Assembly (NCBI GenBank): GCA_038087015.1
Contig: JASBNA010000018.1
Coordinates: 620,001-684,000 of the forward strand
DNA: 64,000 nucleotides
DNA from: Cerrena zonata
Lineage: Eukaryota; Basidiomycota; Agaricomycetes; Polyporales; Cerrenaceae
Direction of reading: 5' to 3'
A program made the position numbers and the translations under genes. The notes below the pieces were generated by a model. The model did no database searches and was not told the DNA's origin. It saw only the letters and a list, made by a program, of their open reading frames with translations. Shown here in pieces: positions 35,800-47,399 of the stretch (position 1 is its first letter; every line of letters starts with the position of its first letter).

Positions 35800-36330
35800 T
35801 CTGAGGTAGCATGGACTGTTCCAGGTGTGTCATTTGAATACACTCTTGACAGAGCATCTGCTAATACATTATCTGTGTCAGAGACATATTTTACCTCAAA
35901 ATTGAAAGCAGAAATTGCCTCTAGCCATCTTGCCTGGTGACTAGAGAGATCTCTCTACTGAAGCAAGTAAGTGAGACCTTTATGGTCTGTTATCTATATG
36001 AAGTGACATCCTAGTAGGATATCTCTATGCCACAATATTGATTCAACTTCTACCAACATTTCTATTTCATAAACAGGATAGTTGATCTGAGCTGAAGTCA
36101 GCAATATAGCCTTTGTTTCAGAAGTCTTTCTGAGAGATAACTATTCCTCTTAGCAAGCTATCAGTAACAAGTTATATATAAGTAGTAGTTGGTGAGTAAT
36201 CTAATAGTTTGCAACAATGATCTCTATAAGTCTGTACTAAATTTTTAATCTCATTGAAAGCACATTGGTGTGTGAAATTGTACTTAAAGCTTGATTTAGA
36301 GCTCTGCATAAGTCAACTTATAGATCTACT
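35800..36330 (-). pseudogene. Ty3/Gypsy reverse transcriptase-RNase H relic
   Basis: The minus-strand translation, interrupted by stops, reads in order FNEIKNLVQ, LDYSPTTTY, YPVYEIEMLV, a TDHKGLTYLLQ RNase H strand, DLSSHQARWLE and DNVLADALSR. This is the RT-connection and RNase H region of Ty3/Gypsy polyproteins. Stops lie inside conserved blocks, and the sequence has almost no CpG. It is a dead fragment; integrase and LTRs were not found. Confidence 0.7.
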
Positions 36331-36559
36331 CAGACTCAACTCATAAGTTTTCTTGTAAAGAAAATTGATACTTAGATCTATATGAGTCAAGTTATTGATG
36401 AGTCTTATATTCACAGATCCAAGTACTCATATTTGGGAAATAGGCCAATGCTGGCAAAACACGATTCCTTCAGTAACCTTTTTATCTCTGAGAATATCTA
36501 CACTAGTTGATAGCCTAGACAGTAGCTATAGATAAAAGAAACTACAATATTGCCCTTAA

Positions 36560-37352
36560 GACATAATCATTATTTGCTAATAATAATCCCACCTTGAGAG
36601 GAGGCATATCCATTTGAGACTAAGGATGCCATTATAGAAAGGTAGTCTCTTGCAATAGCAGCCTACACTAGATATCAGATTATATTCAACTAAGAAAAAG
36701 CACAAAAAATAGGAAAAAAATCCTTCAAGATAATATCCAGATTACTCACACCTCACTAGTGAACTACAGGCATACCTTTGAGGAGAAATTCTGTTAAGTT
36801 AAGATAGTTGTTGAATTCTTTGAGCTATAACTTGAGTAGATTGAAAGACAGGATATGTCTTTCATCTTCAGACTCATCATTATCAGATACCTTATATACT
36901 AACTTGGCCTTCTTAGTTGGCTACTTATACACTGTTAATACAGTCTAAGTCTTTTTGTTGTAGATATATTTGTAATATTTTATATACTAGAGAAAGAGAG
37001 GTCAAGATATATCATCTGTTTTTTAATAGAGAAATACTTATAATAGATTCCATTAAGGTATATGCTTCTTTCTATAAATGAGCATCTTTTCTCTTTGGAT
37101 AAAAAGCTGACATTACAACTGAGTGTCAGAAGCATTATTAAGTGGAAAGATTGGTAATAACATATAAATTGATGCTACATATATATCAGAGTTATCTGTC
37201 CAATCATAATACTCTGCTATCTTATCAAGGCCCATCTAAAGAGCAATAATAAAATGAGAATATCTTATCTTCTCTACTTGAGCTGACCAGAGTCTATGAA
37301 GATATTTCAAGGCAGGAATAATAACATAAAGATATGACTTGATCTCCTGCAC
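36560..37352 (-). pseudogene. hAT-family transposase relic (C-terminal part)
   Basis: The minus-strand translation, with many stops, shows KIAEYYDWTDNSDIY, then a gap, then the C-terminal dimerisation motif ARDYLSI followed by a SQGG-type segment and CLKGN. This order matches hAT transposases, where a YY..TD motif precedes the ARDYL block. The 1.02-kb inverted-repeat element begins just upstream in its reading direction and seems to interrupt it. Confidence 0.55.
37337..37352. repeat. 16-nt direct repeat flanking the large inverted repeat (left)
   Basis: The sequence ACTTGATCTCCTGCAC recurs at 41427-41442 with one mismatch (C/T). The two copies bracket the 1.02-kb inverted-repeat structure in direct orientation. 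This could be a long target duplication or a duplicated edge of the interrupted hAT relic. Confidence 0.5.
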
Positions 37353-37366
37353 TTTTATCTAAGACT

Positions 37367-38394
37367 AAGTTTTATGCTAATATATTAGCTTAAGCTTTTT
37401 ATAATTATTTGGATCATATAATTTCTCAGTTAGTTTGCAGTGGTAAACTGAATATGTAGATTTAGTGATAAGAGAGGTAGGTTTATTTCTTAAACTATGA
37501 ATTATAGTGATGTATTTTATAGCTAACTGAGACAAAGAGAAGAGATATTGCTATCTTGAGAATTAGATCAAAGCTGAGAATGTGAATTGATAATGGAAAT
37601 AATATCTTGAATATGGATGTCAATAGGGTGCATGCAGTTAATAGTCAATAGAATGTATATGACTAATGATTGATCAAAACTCTAATTTGAGTCTGAGCTT
37701 AATGACTTACAAAGGCCAGTCTGAGATCAAAATCTATCCAATAAGACCTTATAAGCTATACAGAAGGCTGGGCTTGGTCAGGCCTATAGTAGATCAGGCT
37801 TGAAGGTTTGAAGGTTTGAAAAGCCCAAGCATTAGCCTGCAGATCACTATCCTAAATATCACTTTTCAGATTTATCAAGTAGAAATTACAGGTTTGATCA
37901 AATAATAATACTATGATAGTGGAGGGTAAGAGATAGGAACAAATGAAAAGCACCAGTAAAAAGAGCTTTAAAAAATAAAGCATGGTAGCAACAGAAAGGA
38001 GGTGATTTGGATAGAAACTGGGAAAGATATAGGGCCAACAAGATATGTTTTATGGGAAAAAGCAGAATATGGGATGTTTTTGAGCCTTATTTGGGGTGTT
38101 GTAGATACCAGTAGATAGAGCTCAAAAAATGGAGTATGGTAGCAAAGAAGAGCATGTGATTTGGATAGAAACTGGGGGAGCTATTGGGAAAAGAACATAT
38201 GGGATGTATATTTTGATAGAACACTGCTATATATGGTATATTTCCGACATTACATAAGTGAAAATATAGGGTATGTTGTCAGATTTCACTTTGCCAATGA
38301 GCGCTTAACACCAGCTATTATATAATCACATCAGTCCATATATGGATGTATTACAAACAAATATAGATAGATAATGACATAGTTAACTAAGCGC
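37367..38394. repeat. Left arm of 1.02-kb near-perfect inverted repeat
   Basis: The arm is the reverse complement of 40408-41430. Reading both arms base by base, I find identity except for a patch of about 20 nt near the outer end (about 37398-37418). No coding frame is supported. The inner end abuts a palindrome centre at 38395-38413. Confidence 0.9.
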
Positions 38395-39045
38395 TCTGGG
38401 CATTATTCATTAGGTGCCTAGTTAACTATGTCATTATTTATTTATATTTGATTGTAATGCACCTATATATGGACTGATATACTTATATAATAGCTGATAT
38501 TAAGCGCCTATAGGCAAAGTGAAATTTGAGAATATAAGTTATGTCCTTGCTTATGTAATGCAGAAAACATACCATATATGGTAGTGTTCTGCCGAAATAT
38601 ATCCTCCATATGTTCTTTTCCTATAGCTTCCCCAGTTTTTATCCAAACCACATGCTTCCTTTTGCTACCAGGCTCCATTTTCAGAGCTCTATCCAATGGT
38701 ACTCATATTACCCCAAATAAGGTTCAAAAACATCCCATATTCTGCCTTTTCCCATAAAACATATATTGTTTATCCTATATCTCTCCCAGTTTCTATCCAA
38801 ATTACCTACTTTCTTTTGCTAATAGCCTCCTTTTCTCAACCTCTATCTATTGAGACTTTCTATATAATCATCAAGTGACCTCACATTGCTACTGCCACAT
38901 TCACACTATTATCTAAGCAAATAAGTACAAATTTGATTTGATCATTATTTAATCTCTCTCTCCCCTCATATCATTTGTTCAAGTGCAGATATTACTTGCA
39001 CTTAGATAGTTACACTATTTTTTTCTATCCAAGACTGCATGTCTT
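37900..39045. repeat. Head-to-head palindromic (foldback) element, copy 1
   Basis: Two diverged copies of the same sequence face each other around a 19-nt centre at 38395-38413. Each arm starts at a TAGTTAACTATGTCATT motif next to the centre. Homology extends at least 450 nt into each arm. The right arm continues to about 39045. There is no coding frame. Confidence 0.7.
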
Positions 39046-39214
39046 AAGAAAAAAAATAGCCTTATGCCAACTCCTGGCAGATCTATTTGAGGTGAGTCAG
39101 TTTTACATATCTGTCAAGTTATGCAGTGTCTATATAGAGATATTACATAAGCAAGCACAGCCAAATTATGATGTTGTGAGCTAGGCATCTTAGGACACAA
39201 CACTTAGAGACCTT

Positions 39215-39650
39215 GTTCACTACATCTGTTTTGGCTTATTGCATATAGACTAATATGCTTACATAATAGCTAAAATAAGCACCCCCTGCAAATTGAAATT
39301 TGAGAACAAGGTATGTTTTGATTATGTAATGCAGAGAACATACCATATATAGCAATTCTCTATCAAAATATAGACTTATATATTATTTTCCCTATAGCTC
39401 TCCTAATTTCTATCCAAACTATATACTTCTTGTAGCTACCAGGTATCATTTTCTGAGCTCTATCTGATGGTATATACACCACTTCCAATAATATTGAAAG
39501 TGAGTCTCTGTTTTACTTTTTCTCTAAAAACATATATTGTTTAACATATCTTTCTGTCAATTCTGATCAGATCATCTTTTTTCTACTTCTACTATGCTCT
39601 ATTTCTTAGGCTCTACTCATAAACATTATTTATACAACAATTGAGTGAGG
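39215..39650 (+). repeat. Diverged single arm of the foldback family
   Basis: From GTTCACTACATC onward the sequence follows the right arm of copy 1 with many changes, including the AATGCAGAGAACATACCATATAT region. It is a decayed half element. Confidence 0.5.
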
Positions 39651-39702
39651 TTAGTGTGCTATAATTTCACATCTTTGCAATTACCAGAGCTTATAGGGCC
39701 AA

Positions 39703-39933
39703 CCCCACTCTAGGGTTTAACAAGTACCCAGTTTTCCCACACTTAACCTAAATCTCAATTTTGCTTATATCTCAATATCCTCTCTATCAACTCATTTTGC
39801 TCTTAGAAGTTGACTTATAGTATAAACTTTGAGTTGTTCTATAGTCAAGTTTTGAGAGCAAAAGATGCAGTGGTTGTGAAGATATGAGATAAACAAAATT
39901 ACCTCTAAACCCTAGACTAGGGCTAGGTAGTGG
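39703..39933. repeat. Small inverted-repeat element
   Basis: The left end CCACTCTAGGGTTTAAC is matched in inverted form by the right end near 39905-39933 (CTAAACCCTAGACTAGGGC...). It looks like a short MITE. Target duplications are unclear. Confidence 0.35.
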
Positions 39934-40407
39934 TTTCATGTTACGGTACAAGCGCCCCAGCAAAGTTCAGACAAGAAAAACAATACCTTCGTACCTCAGG
40001 AATCGTAATTTTGTGAGTACTTGTAAGTATTTATAGCGATAATCTATAGATCCAAGTAGAGTCACAAGTACTTCAATTTTAGCTACTTTTCTCTAAGCAC
40101 AAGTATCAAAACTGCTATATAACAATAGAATAAACTGCCAATATAATTATTTCAATAAGAGTATCTATATATAGTGGTTTAAAAGCATATTTCAAAGCTT
40201 TAAGATCAATAATATCTTAGGTAAATTATTATAGAACTTCAAATTATATTAGTTTATTGCTAAGTATTTGCTTCAGCCATCAGCATCTATTAACCAACTG
40301 CCTGTATACTATTTTATGTTATTGTCTACTTCTAACTTTTAAAGACAAATAAGTAAGATATTTATTATCACTATTCTTTTAGTGTTACTTTCGGGTTATT
40401 GCTTTAG

Positions 40408-41430
40408 GCGCTTAGTTAACTATGTCATTATCTATCTATATTTGTTTGTAATACATCCATATATGGACTGATGTGATTATATAATAGCTGGTGTTAAGCG
40501 CTCATTGGCAAAGTGAAATCTGACAACATACCCTATATTTTCACTTATGTAATGTCGGAAATATACCATATATAGCAGTGTTCTATCAAAATATACATCC
40601 CATATGTTCTTTTCCCAATAGCTCCCCCAGTTTCTATCCAAATCACATGCTCTTCTTTGCTACCATACTCCATTTTTTGAGCTCTATCTACTGGTATCTA
40701 CAACACCCCAAATAAGGCTCAAAAACATCCCATATTCTGCTTTTTCCCATAAAACATATCTTGTTGGCCCTATATCTTTCCCAGTTTCTATCCAAATCAC
40801 CTCCTTTCTGTTGCTACCATGCTTTATTTTTTAAAGCTCTTTTTACTGGTGCTTTTCATTTGTTCCTATCTCTTACCCTCCACTATCATAGTATTATTAT
40901 TTGATCAAACCTGTAATTTCTACTTGATAAATCTGAAAAGTGATATTTAGGATAGTGATCTGCAGGCTAATGCTTGGGCTTTTCAAACCTTCAAACCTTC
41001 AAGCCTGATCTACTATAGGCCTGACCAAGCCCAGCCTTCTGTATAGCTTATAAGGTCTTATTGGATAGATTTTGATCTCAGACTGGCCTTTGTAAGTCAT
41101 TAAGCTCAGACTCAAATTAGAGTTTTGATCAATCATTAGTCATATACATTCTATTGACTATTAACTGCATGCACCCTATTGACATCCATATTCAAGATAT
41201 TATTTCCATTATCAATTCACATTCTCAGCTTTGATCTAATTCTCAAGATAGCAATATCTCTTCTCTTTGTCTCAGTTAGCTATAAAATACATCACTATAA
41301 TTCATAGTTTAAGAAATAAACCTACCTCTCTTATCACTAAATCTACATATTCAGTTTACCACTGCAAACTAACTGAGAAATTATACAATCCAAAATAGAA
41401 AGCTTAAGCTAATATATTAGCATAAAACTT
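40408..41430. repeat. Right arm of 1.02-kb near-perfect inverted repeat
   Basis: The arm is the partner of 37367-38394 in reverse complement. It begins GCGCTTAGTTAACTATG, the same motif that starts each foldback arm, so it is also a member of that family. It has no coding content. Confidence 0.9.
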
Positions 41431-41442
41431 GATCTCTTGCAC
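41427..41442. repeat. 16-nt direct repeat flanking the large inverted repeat (right)
   Basis: ACTTGATCTCTTGCAC matches 37337-37352 with one mismatch and overlaps the end of the right arm by 4 nt. Confidence 0.5.
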
Positions 41443-42467
41443 ATACAAAGATGACACAACTAGCTATATCTACCAATAGTGCTTATCAATCAAGGTTTTC
41501 TTCTTTCATTGTAGCTGTCTCTTTTTTCATTTTAACAGCAATCTCTTTAGTTTTAGCTCCAGCTTTACAAAGCTTTTTAGCCTCTATTCTTTTAAGCTTT
41601 TCAATAGCAATTATCTTAGACAATGACTCAGATAATTCTGAATCAAAAGTCACCTCAACTTCAAGATGTAAAAGTGAAAGATATCTCAAAAGAAACAAGA
41701 TAAGTTTCTATCATAATATTATTTTATTGAACTTTTAATAATGATTAAATCACTTATTTAGCAACAAACAAAAGGAAAAAGAATATAACTCCAGAGCCTG
41801 TTAATGAGAAGAGATTTCTCAAAGATGTAAATATTTAGCCTAAAAGAACTGATCTTTCAAACTCAAGCCAGCCTAGTTCTGATATCAACTACTTTTTTAG
41901 ATCTCAGTTGCAAGAGATATCATCCTTAGGTGGCCAGAAAAACCGTAGAGCATATAAACTTTGCTTATAAGTGTTTCTATTAACTCAGATATTATCTGTT
42001 GCAGGCAAATAAAAGAAGAACTACAATATCTAGTAGCTAATATCTTTATATTATATTATTATTTAGAGATTTATTATATTGTATATTTATTTAGTCCAAG
42101 TTTTGTGCTTATTATATAGTTTGATCTCAATTGATAAGGTAGGTATCATAAATAAGCTATTGAGAACTATTTTGCATCTAAATTCTCTAAAGATACATAG
42201 AAATGAAAGATTGTTTAGCAACACAAAATAAAATATTAACAAATCTTCTATCTTCATCTTCAGAAACTGCCACCTGCTAAATGCAAAATCAAATGTACTA
42301 CTTAATGTTTTTATAAAATTACTGTCAAATGACTAATTGCTACTGACCAGATATGTTTTTATATTTCTTTATATATAGTACTCTATATTAATCTGAAGAA
42401 TAGCCTCTTAGTGTGACAGAATATCTAAAGTATAAAGAGATAATTGAAGTTGCAGCAGCAGCTACGT
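41443..42467. other. AT-rich, CpG-poor stretch, nothing recognised
   Basis: One 95-codon frame (41451-41738) is hydrophobic and AT-driven and has no domain. It may be the far side of the interrupted hAT relic, but I could not find its motifs. Confidence 0.3.
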
Positions 42468-45043
42468 CAGGAAAAACCCCCCCATCTAACCAGGATAAAA
42501 TTATACCTAGATCCTGCTAACCAGACACATCAATAATAATTGCATAATAGTCAGTGATAATTTATAGCTAATCAGGACTAAGTTAGCCCTAGATCCCTTG
42601 CTAATTCCATTCTAGATTACTTCATAGACATATTCTGACTGATTGCTAGTTCAGCCCTAATTTGCTCTCTAATCTCTTTCTAGTTGACCATATTGCTTGA
42701 ATTTCAGTATTTTTGTATTCAAAATGTTTGTCTCAAGTCAACAGCAAGGCTATATAAAATTCTAACCTATTTAAACTATGATACATGCATTGGAAGATAA
42801 TACAAAAGCTAGAAATGGTGTAGACAATAGCAATATCAGACTCAGTCAGAATCACCCTCAATGGCAGTATCAACATCAACACAAGAGGGTAGAGACATAC
42901 ATCATTGGTGTCCACAGTACACGGGCAAGAGCAAGGGCATGTTTGGTGATCTCAAACTTGTGTTTGGGGAAGACTACAGCAAAATCGTCAGTGTCAAGAC
43001 TCATCTCATCAAGCAAGTGGAACCCCAGAGCCAGGGTACATACCATACCGACACCAAGATGTCATTCAGCTTCATTGACGATCACAAGCTGGAGGAGACC
43101 GGTGAGCTTGAAACCGTTACTGACACCCTCAAGGTCCATCGACCTCTTCATAGGCAACAGCAAGGGGGCCACAGGCAGCGAACTTGTTGACATCAGCCTC
43201 AAGATGATTCTTGTGTTCCTCAGATGTGCTGTGTGGGTAGACTTCGACGGCAAGAGAAGTTAGAGCTTCCCAAAGCAAGAGAGGCGCCACAACCACAGAG
43301 AGTGAGATCAAGTCAAAATATCGACGACCTCAGTCTATTCCGCCTTCAAGTGGAAGCACAACGGAGTAGTATCCTAAAGAATCAATAGTGTGTGAGTTGA
43401 GTACAGCAGAGAAGAGTTTGAACACACCAATCAAAATCAACCCGACCATACACCTAAGACCAATCCTGCCCACCAAAGAGAGATAACGAAGAGTAAGAGG
43501 AAAGAGGAAAGAAGAAGTTGAAGTCAACCAAGCATGAGTTGGACACGTAGGCTTGATCGTGCTTAGCGCCCAGTCACCTGATAGGTTAACACGCGGTTAC
43601 ACCCCTACGATGGCAGGACATGCTCATAGTGACTGACACGATAGGGGACCCAGGTGAGTTGCCGACCATTTTGCAAGATTACTCACCTTATACTCACCGT
43701 AACAGCCTCTTCTTTGGTGCGTTTGAATTTTACTGAGCAGGGCTCTCTAACAGCATCACTCGCACTCCGTTTGACTGAGTGTGTAGCTGTTGACGTTGTG
43801 GTGAAGTTCCCGGGAATCATTGGGGCTGCACCCAAGCTAATGGGACCATTTCTTAGGTTACTCTCCACATAATGAGCTCGTCGAGGACATGTTGGATAGT
43901 GGTAAGTCCCCTCTACATTTTGAGTACTCACACATCCTAATTAAACAGCTTGTTCGACTTCCACCCTCCCTACAATACCAGTCATATCACCTCCCTCACT
44001 CTGATATTGCACTTTGATCGATTTGCATATTACTTGCCTCATACTGGTCGTAACAGGCTCGCGCTGGACTTGTTGGACTCGTGTTCAAAAGGGCTCTCAG
44101 ATAATACCTGGAACGTCCCATTTGGTCTAGTAGGTAGTCTTCAATGTTGCAATTGATTTCTAGTGGATTGGACCCCAGTTAATGAGTCAGTTCCTTAGGT
44201 TTATTCTGGATGCAACAGGTTATTCAAGGATGCATTTGAAAGTGGTAAGCCTCTTCTGCACCTGGATCCTCTGTTCATCCTGATTCAGTAAGTTATTTGT
44301 GTTCTACAGATCCTGCAACTTGATCACATCTGAGTCACACACACCTCTCCAAAAAACTTATCTCAATCAGTTTCTGATTGTTCTCCTTGATCATTAGTGT
44401 GTTGGAGCTGTACTGAACAGGCCTTTGAGATGATACCAGGAACATCCTGTCTGGTACACTACACAGTCTTTAACTCTATGTATTGAAATTATGATTCAAT
44501 ATTGATTATTGTTAGAAAGCAAGGGTTTAGGATGATCTAGTCTACTAAGTAGAAAGATCTAGAAGTTTCAATATATCTCAGCTTATACACTAGTAGTAAA
44601 TTATACCAAGTTATTATATCTAGCTGATAGTAGCTAAGAAACTAGTGAAAGTACCTTGCAAACCAGCAAATAAATATATTGAAATAGCACCACTAGCTAA
44701 CATCAGCTTATAAACTAGTGAAAGTAGGTTATATAGTAGCAAAGGAGTATACAAAAATTGTACAACTAGAAGCTATTATCTTGCATACTATGTTCATTAG
44801 ACTGCACATTAGTGACTAAATAGATAAAGATAGGACTTTCAGATGCTATTAGATTATAAAATAGATGAGAAATAGATCAAATTAGGGATTTCAGGTACTA
44901 TTAGATGATATATTATATAGAATGAGAGAAATCAGTCTAGGATTAGATAATTAACTATATAAATTATTGAGATCTAGCAGAATTATTGAATCTAGTACTA
45001 ATCAGTGCTAAATTAATACTGGTTAGCAGGGGGTGTTTTTCCT
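42468..45043. mobile_element. 2.6-kb inverted-repeat element with CpG-containing cargo
   Basis: The left end reads CAGGAAAAACCCCCC followed by CTAACCAG, and the right end is its approximate reverse complement, CTGGTTAGCAGGGGGTG then TTTTTCCTA. The inverted ends are short and imperfect, and I found no target duplication. The interior from about 42,830 to 44,470 has higher GC and CpG than the surroundings and contains a 109-codon frame at 42861-43190. No transposase was recognised, so it would be non-autonomous. Confidence 0.5.
43690..44470 (+). repeat. Diverged tandem units of about 343 bp in the cargo
   Basis: A block ending in GTGGTAAG occurs near 43,901 and again near 44,244. Each is preceded by related text (CC[C]AA/GTTAATG..., TTCCTTAGGTTA-like) and followed by a CT-rich stretch. 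A third partial unit starts near 44,400. The GGTAAG sites look like splice donors, suggesting duplicated exons. Confidence 0.45.
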
Positions 45044-45760
45044 AATGTACTGATGATATAAAGATACCCTTTTACAAGGTCTGTCAGCAAACTATCATGA
45101 AGATGTTTTATAAGTAAATAGAATCTCTAAAGCAAAGACTAAATATAAGTTGTGCAGAACAAAATATACTCAGCAATATTGACATAATCTTTAGGGTAAT
45201 ACTATCAAATGTGATATTAACCTTACTTGCAATATTTAGCAAACAAGTAATGCAGATAGCTAATTAGCTGTAACTAGCGATTAGATTGAAGATACATTAC
45301 AAGAGTGGACATTGTCAAGTGCTTTTCTAGGTTTTATCTAGATAAATAATGCATATAATAGTGTATATTTCGGATAAGCCTTCTTTAAGATTATTGATCA
45401 ATTGAGGATTACCTATAAGATAAGTTTCTGCTCTCATTTTTGTTGTAAATTATTTGCCCACTCTCACAGTGCTTTATAAGTTTGCACTTCAGTTGAAGAT
45501 TGGACTGAAAAAGAAGTGAAATATTATAATTAGTTGCATAAAGTATATTAGCTTATATATCATTATATATTCTATATTATTTATTGAAAAACTTATTATA
45601 GCTATCTTAGATATGTTATTAATTTTGCAACTTAGATGCTATTTAAGACATATAGCAAAATACTATATTTTAATCTTGCCAACTTTGATAAGTATATACT
45701 CATAGACAATATTTTCTCAGATAATTGTGAACCTATATATAATAAAGTAGGACTCATCTT
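45044..45760. other. AT-rich, CpG-poor stretch, nothing recognised
   Basis: No frame, inverted repeat or domain was recognised here. It is probably decayed transposon sequence. Confidence 0.3.
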
Positions 45761-45769
45761 AGGGTTAGA

Positions 45770-47012
45770 GTTATATTTGAGAAAATAGAGCATAGTAGCA
45801 AAAGAAATAAGTAGTTTGATAAGAATTGATAAAGATATAGATCAAATAGCATATGTTGAGGGAGAAAGGTGATTTATAGTGTTTTTTGAAGCTTATGTTG
45901 AAAGCTGCAGTTATCATTATATAGAGCTCAAAGAATAGAGCCTAGTAGGAAAAGAAAGTACATAGTTTGAAATAGAATTGACCAAGATATAAGGCAAATA
46001 ACATATATTTTAGGAGGGAAAAGTGATTTATAGAGTGTTTTCAAACCTTATTGGGGTAACTGTAGATACTAGTGGATAGAGCTCAGAAAATGGAGGCTGG
46101 TAGTGATAAGAAGGATATAATTTGGATAGAAGGTGGGTGAGATATGGGGAAAACAATATATAGGATGTATGTTTTGACAGAAGACTGTCATATATGGTAT
46201 ATTTTCCATATTACATAATCAGACATATGACTTATTGTCTCAGATCCCACTTTGCTAGTGAGTGCTTAATACTGGCTATTATGTAATACAATCTGTCTAT
46301 ATGTGGGTATTATATAAGTAAATAATATTAAATAATGATGTAGTGAACTAGGTGCTTTGGGATTATTTATCACTTAGGCACTTAGTTCACTATGTCATTA
46401 TTTACTTATATTTGTTTATGGCATACCCATATATAGCCTAATTTATCTACATCATAGCCAGGATTAAGTGCCCACCAGCAAAGTGAAATTTGAGACAATA
46501 AGTCATACATCTGATTATGGAATATAGAAAACATACCATATATGGCAATCTTCTACCACAACATATATCCCATTTGTTCCTTTCCCCATAGCTCCCCAGT
46601 TTCGATTCAAACCACATGCTTCTTTTTGCTACCATACTCCATCTTTTGAGCTCTATCCAATGGTACCCACATCACCCCAAATAGGGTTCAAAAACATCCC
46701 ATATTCCACTTTTCCCCTCCTAAAACATATCTTGTTAGCCTTATATCTTTCCCAGTTTCTATCCAAATCACCTCCTTTCTTTTGCTAATAGCCTCCATGT
46801 CTCAAGCTCTATCTATTGACACTCTCCATATAATCATCAAGTGACCTCACATTGCTGCTGCCACATTCACACTATTACCTAAGCAAATAAGTATAAATAT
46901 AATCTGCAAAATTTGATTTGATCTCTCTTTCTTCACATCATCTATTCAAGTATTGATATTACTTGCACTTAGATAGTTACACTATTTTCTTCTATCCAGG
47001 ACTACATGTCTT
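45770..47012. repeat. Head-to-head palindromic (foldback) element, copy 2
   Basis: The arms face each other around a 22-nt centre at 46356-46377, each starting with a TAGTTCACTATGTCATT-type motif. The right arm (46378-47012) matches the right arm of copy 1 along its full length to CATGTCTT, where a copia LTR begins. The left arm contains extra partial units. Confidence 0.7.
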
Positions 47013-47399
47013 TGTTAAAGGGTGACTCAAACCAGGGAATAGATCGACCTGGGGGGCACACAAATGCTCTGGAACACAATGAGAGCAGTTTATTGAGAGG
47101 GAATTACAATACTTGCCTGGAACACAATGAGAGCAGTTAGAGAGCCCTGAAAGCGACCAGACATACTAGATAGGAAGGAGAACTCAGCTATAGCCAGATT
47201 AAGCGACTGAAGGCTCGGCAATAAGCGAAGAAAAGTGAAATGAAACACAAGTCTACCCTGCATTGGGTGGAGCACTAAATACTGAAGCTAGAGCGAAGGG
47301 GAAAAGTGCTACTGGAAGCTGAGTGTCTACAGAGTCTGTTTATGAAGTCAAAAGATAGAATAGATAAGGTGGAACATCACCAAAACATGAAGTTTAACA
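47013..47399 (-). repeat. LTR of copia copy B
   Basis: 387 bp, the reverse complement of the LTRs at 49173 and 54191 with scattered CpG-type changes. It begins TGTTAAAG and ends TTTAACA on the + strand. It lies downstream of the copy B coding relic, so it is that element's 3' LTR. It is inserted directly at the end of foldback copy 2. Confidence 0.9.

Noticed and set aside
38508..39184. Short frames of 60-69 codons inside foldback arms
   Set aside because: They differ between copies of the repeat and have no conserved protein text.
37900..47012. Possible CRISPR-like or satellite array
   Set aside because: Repeats are long, few, diverged and mostly inverted, with no regular spacer unit.
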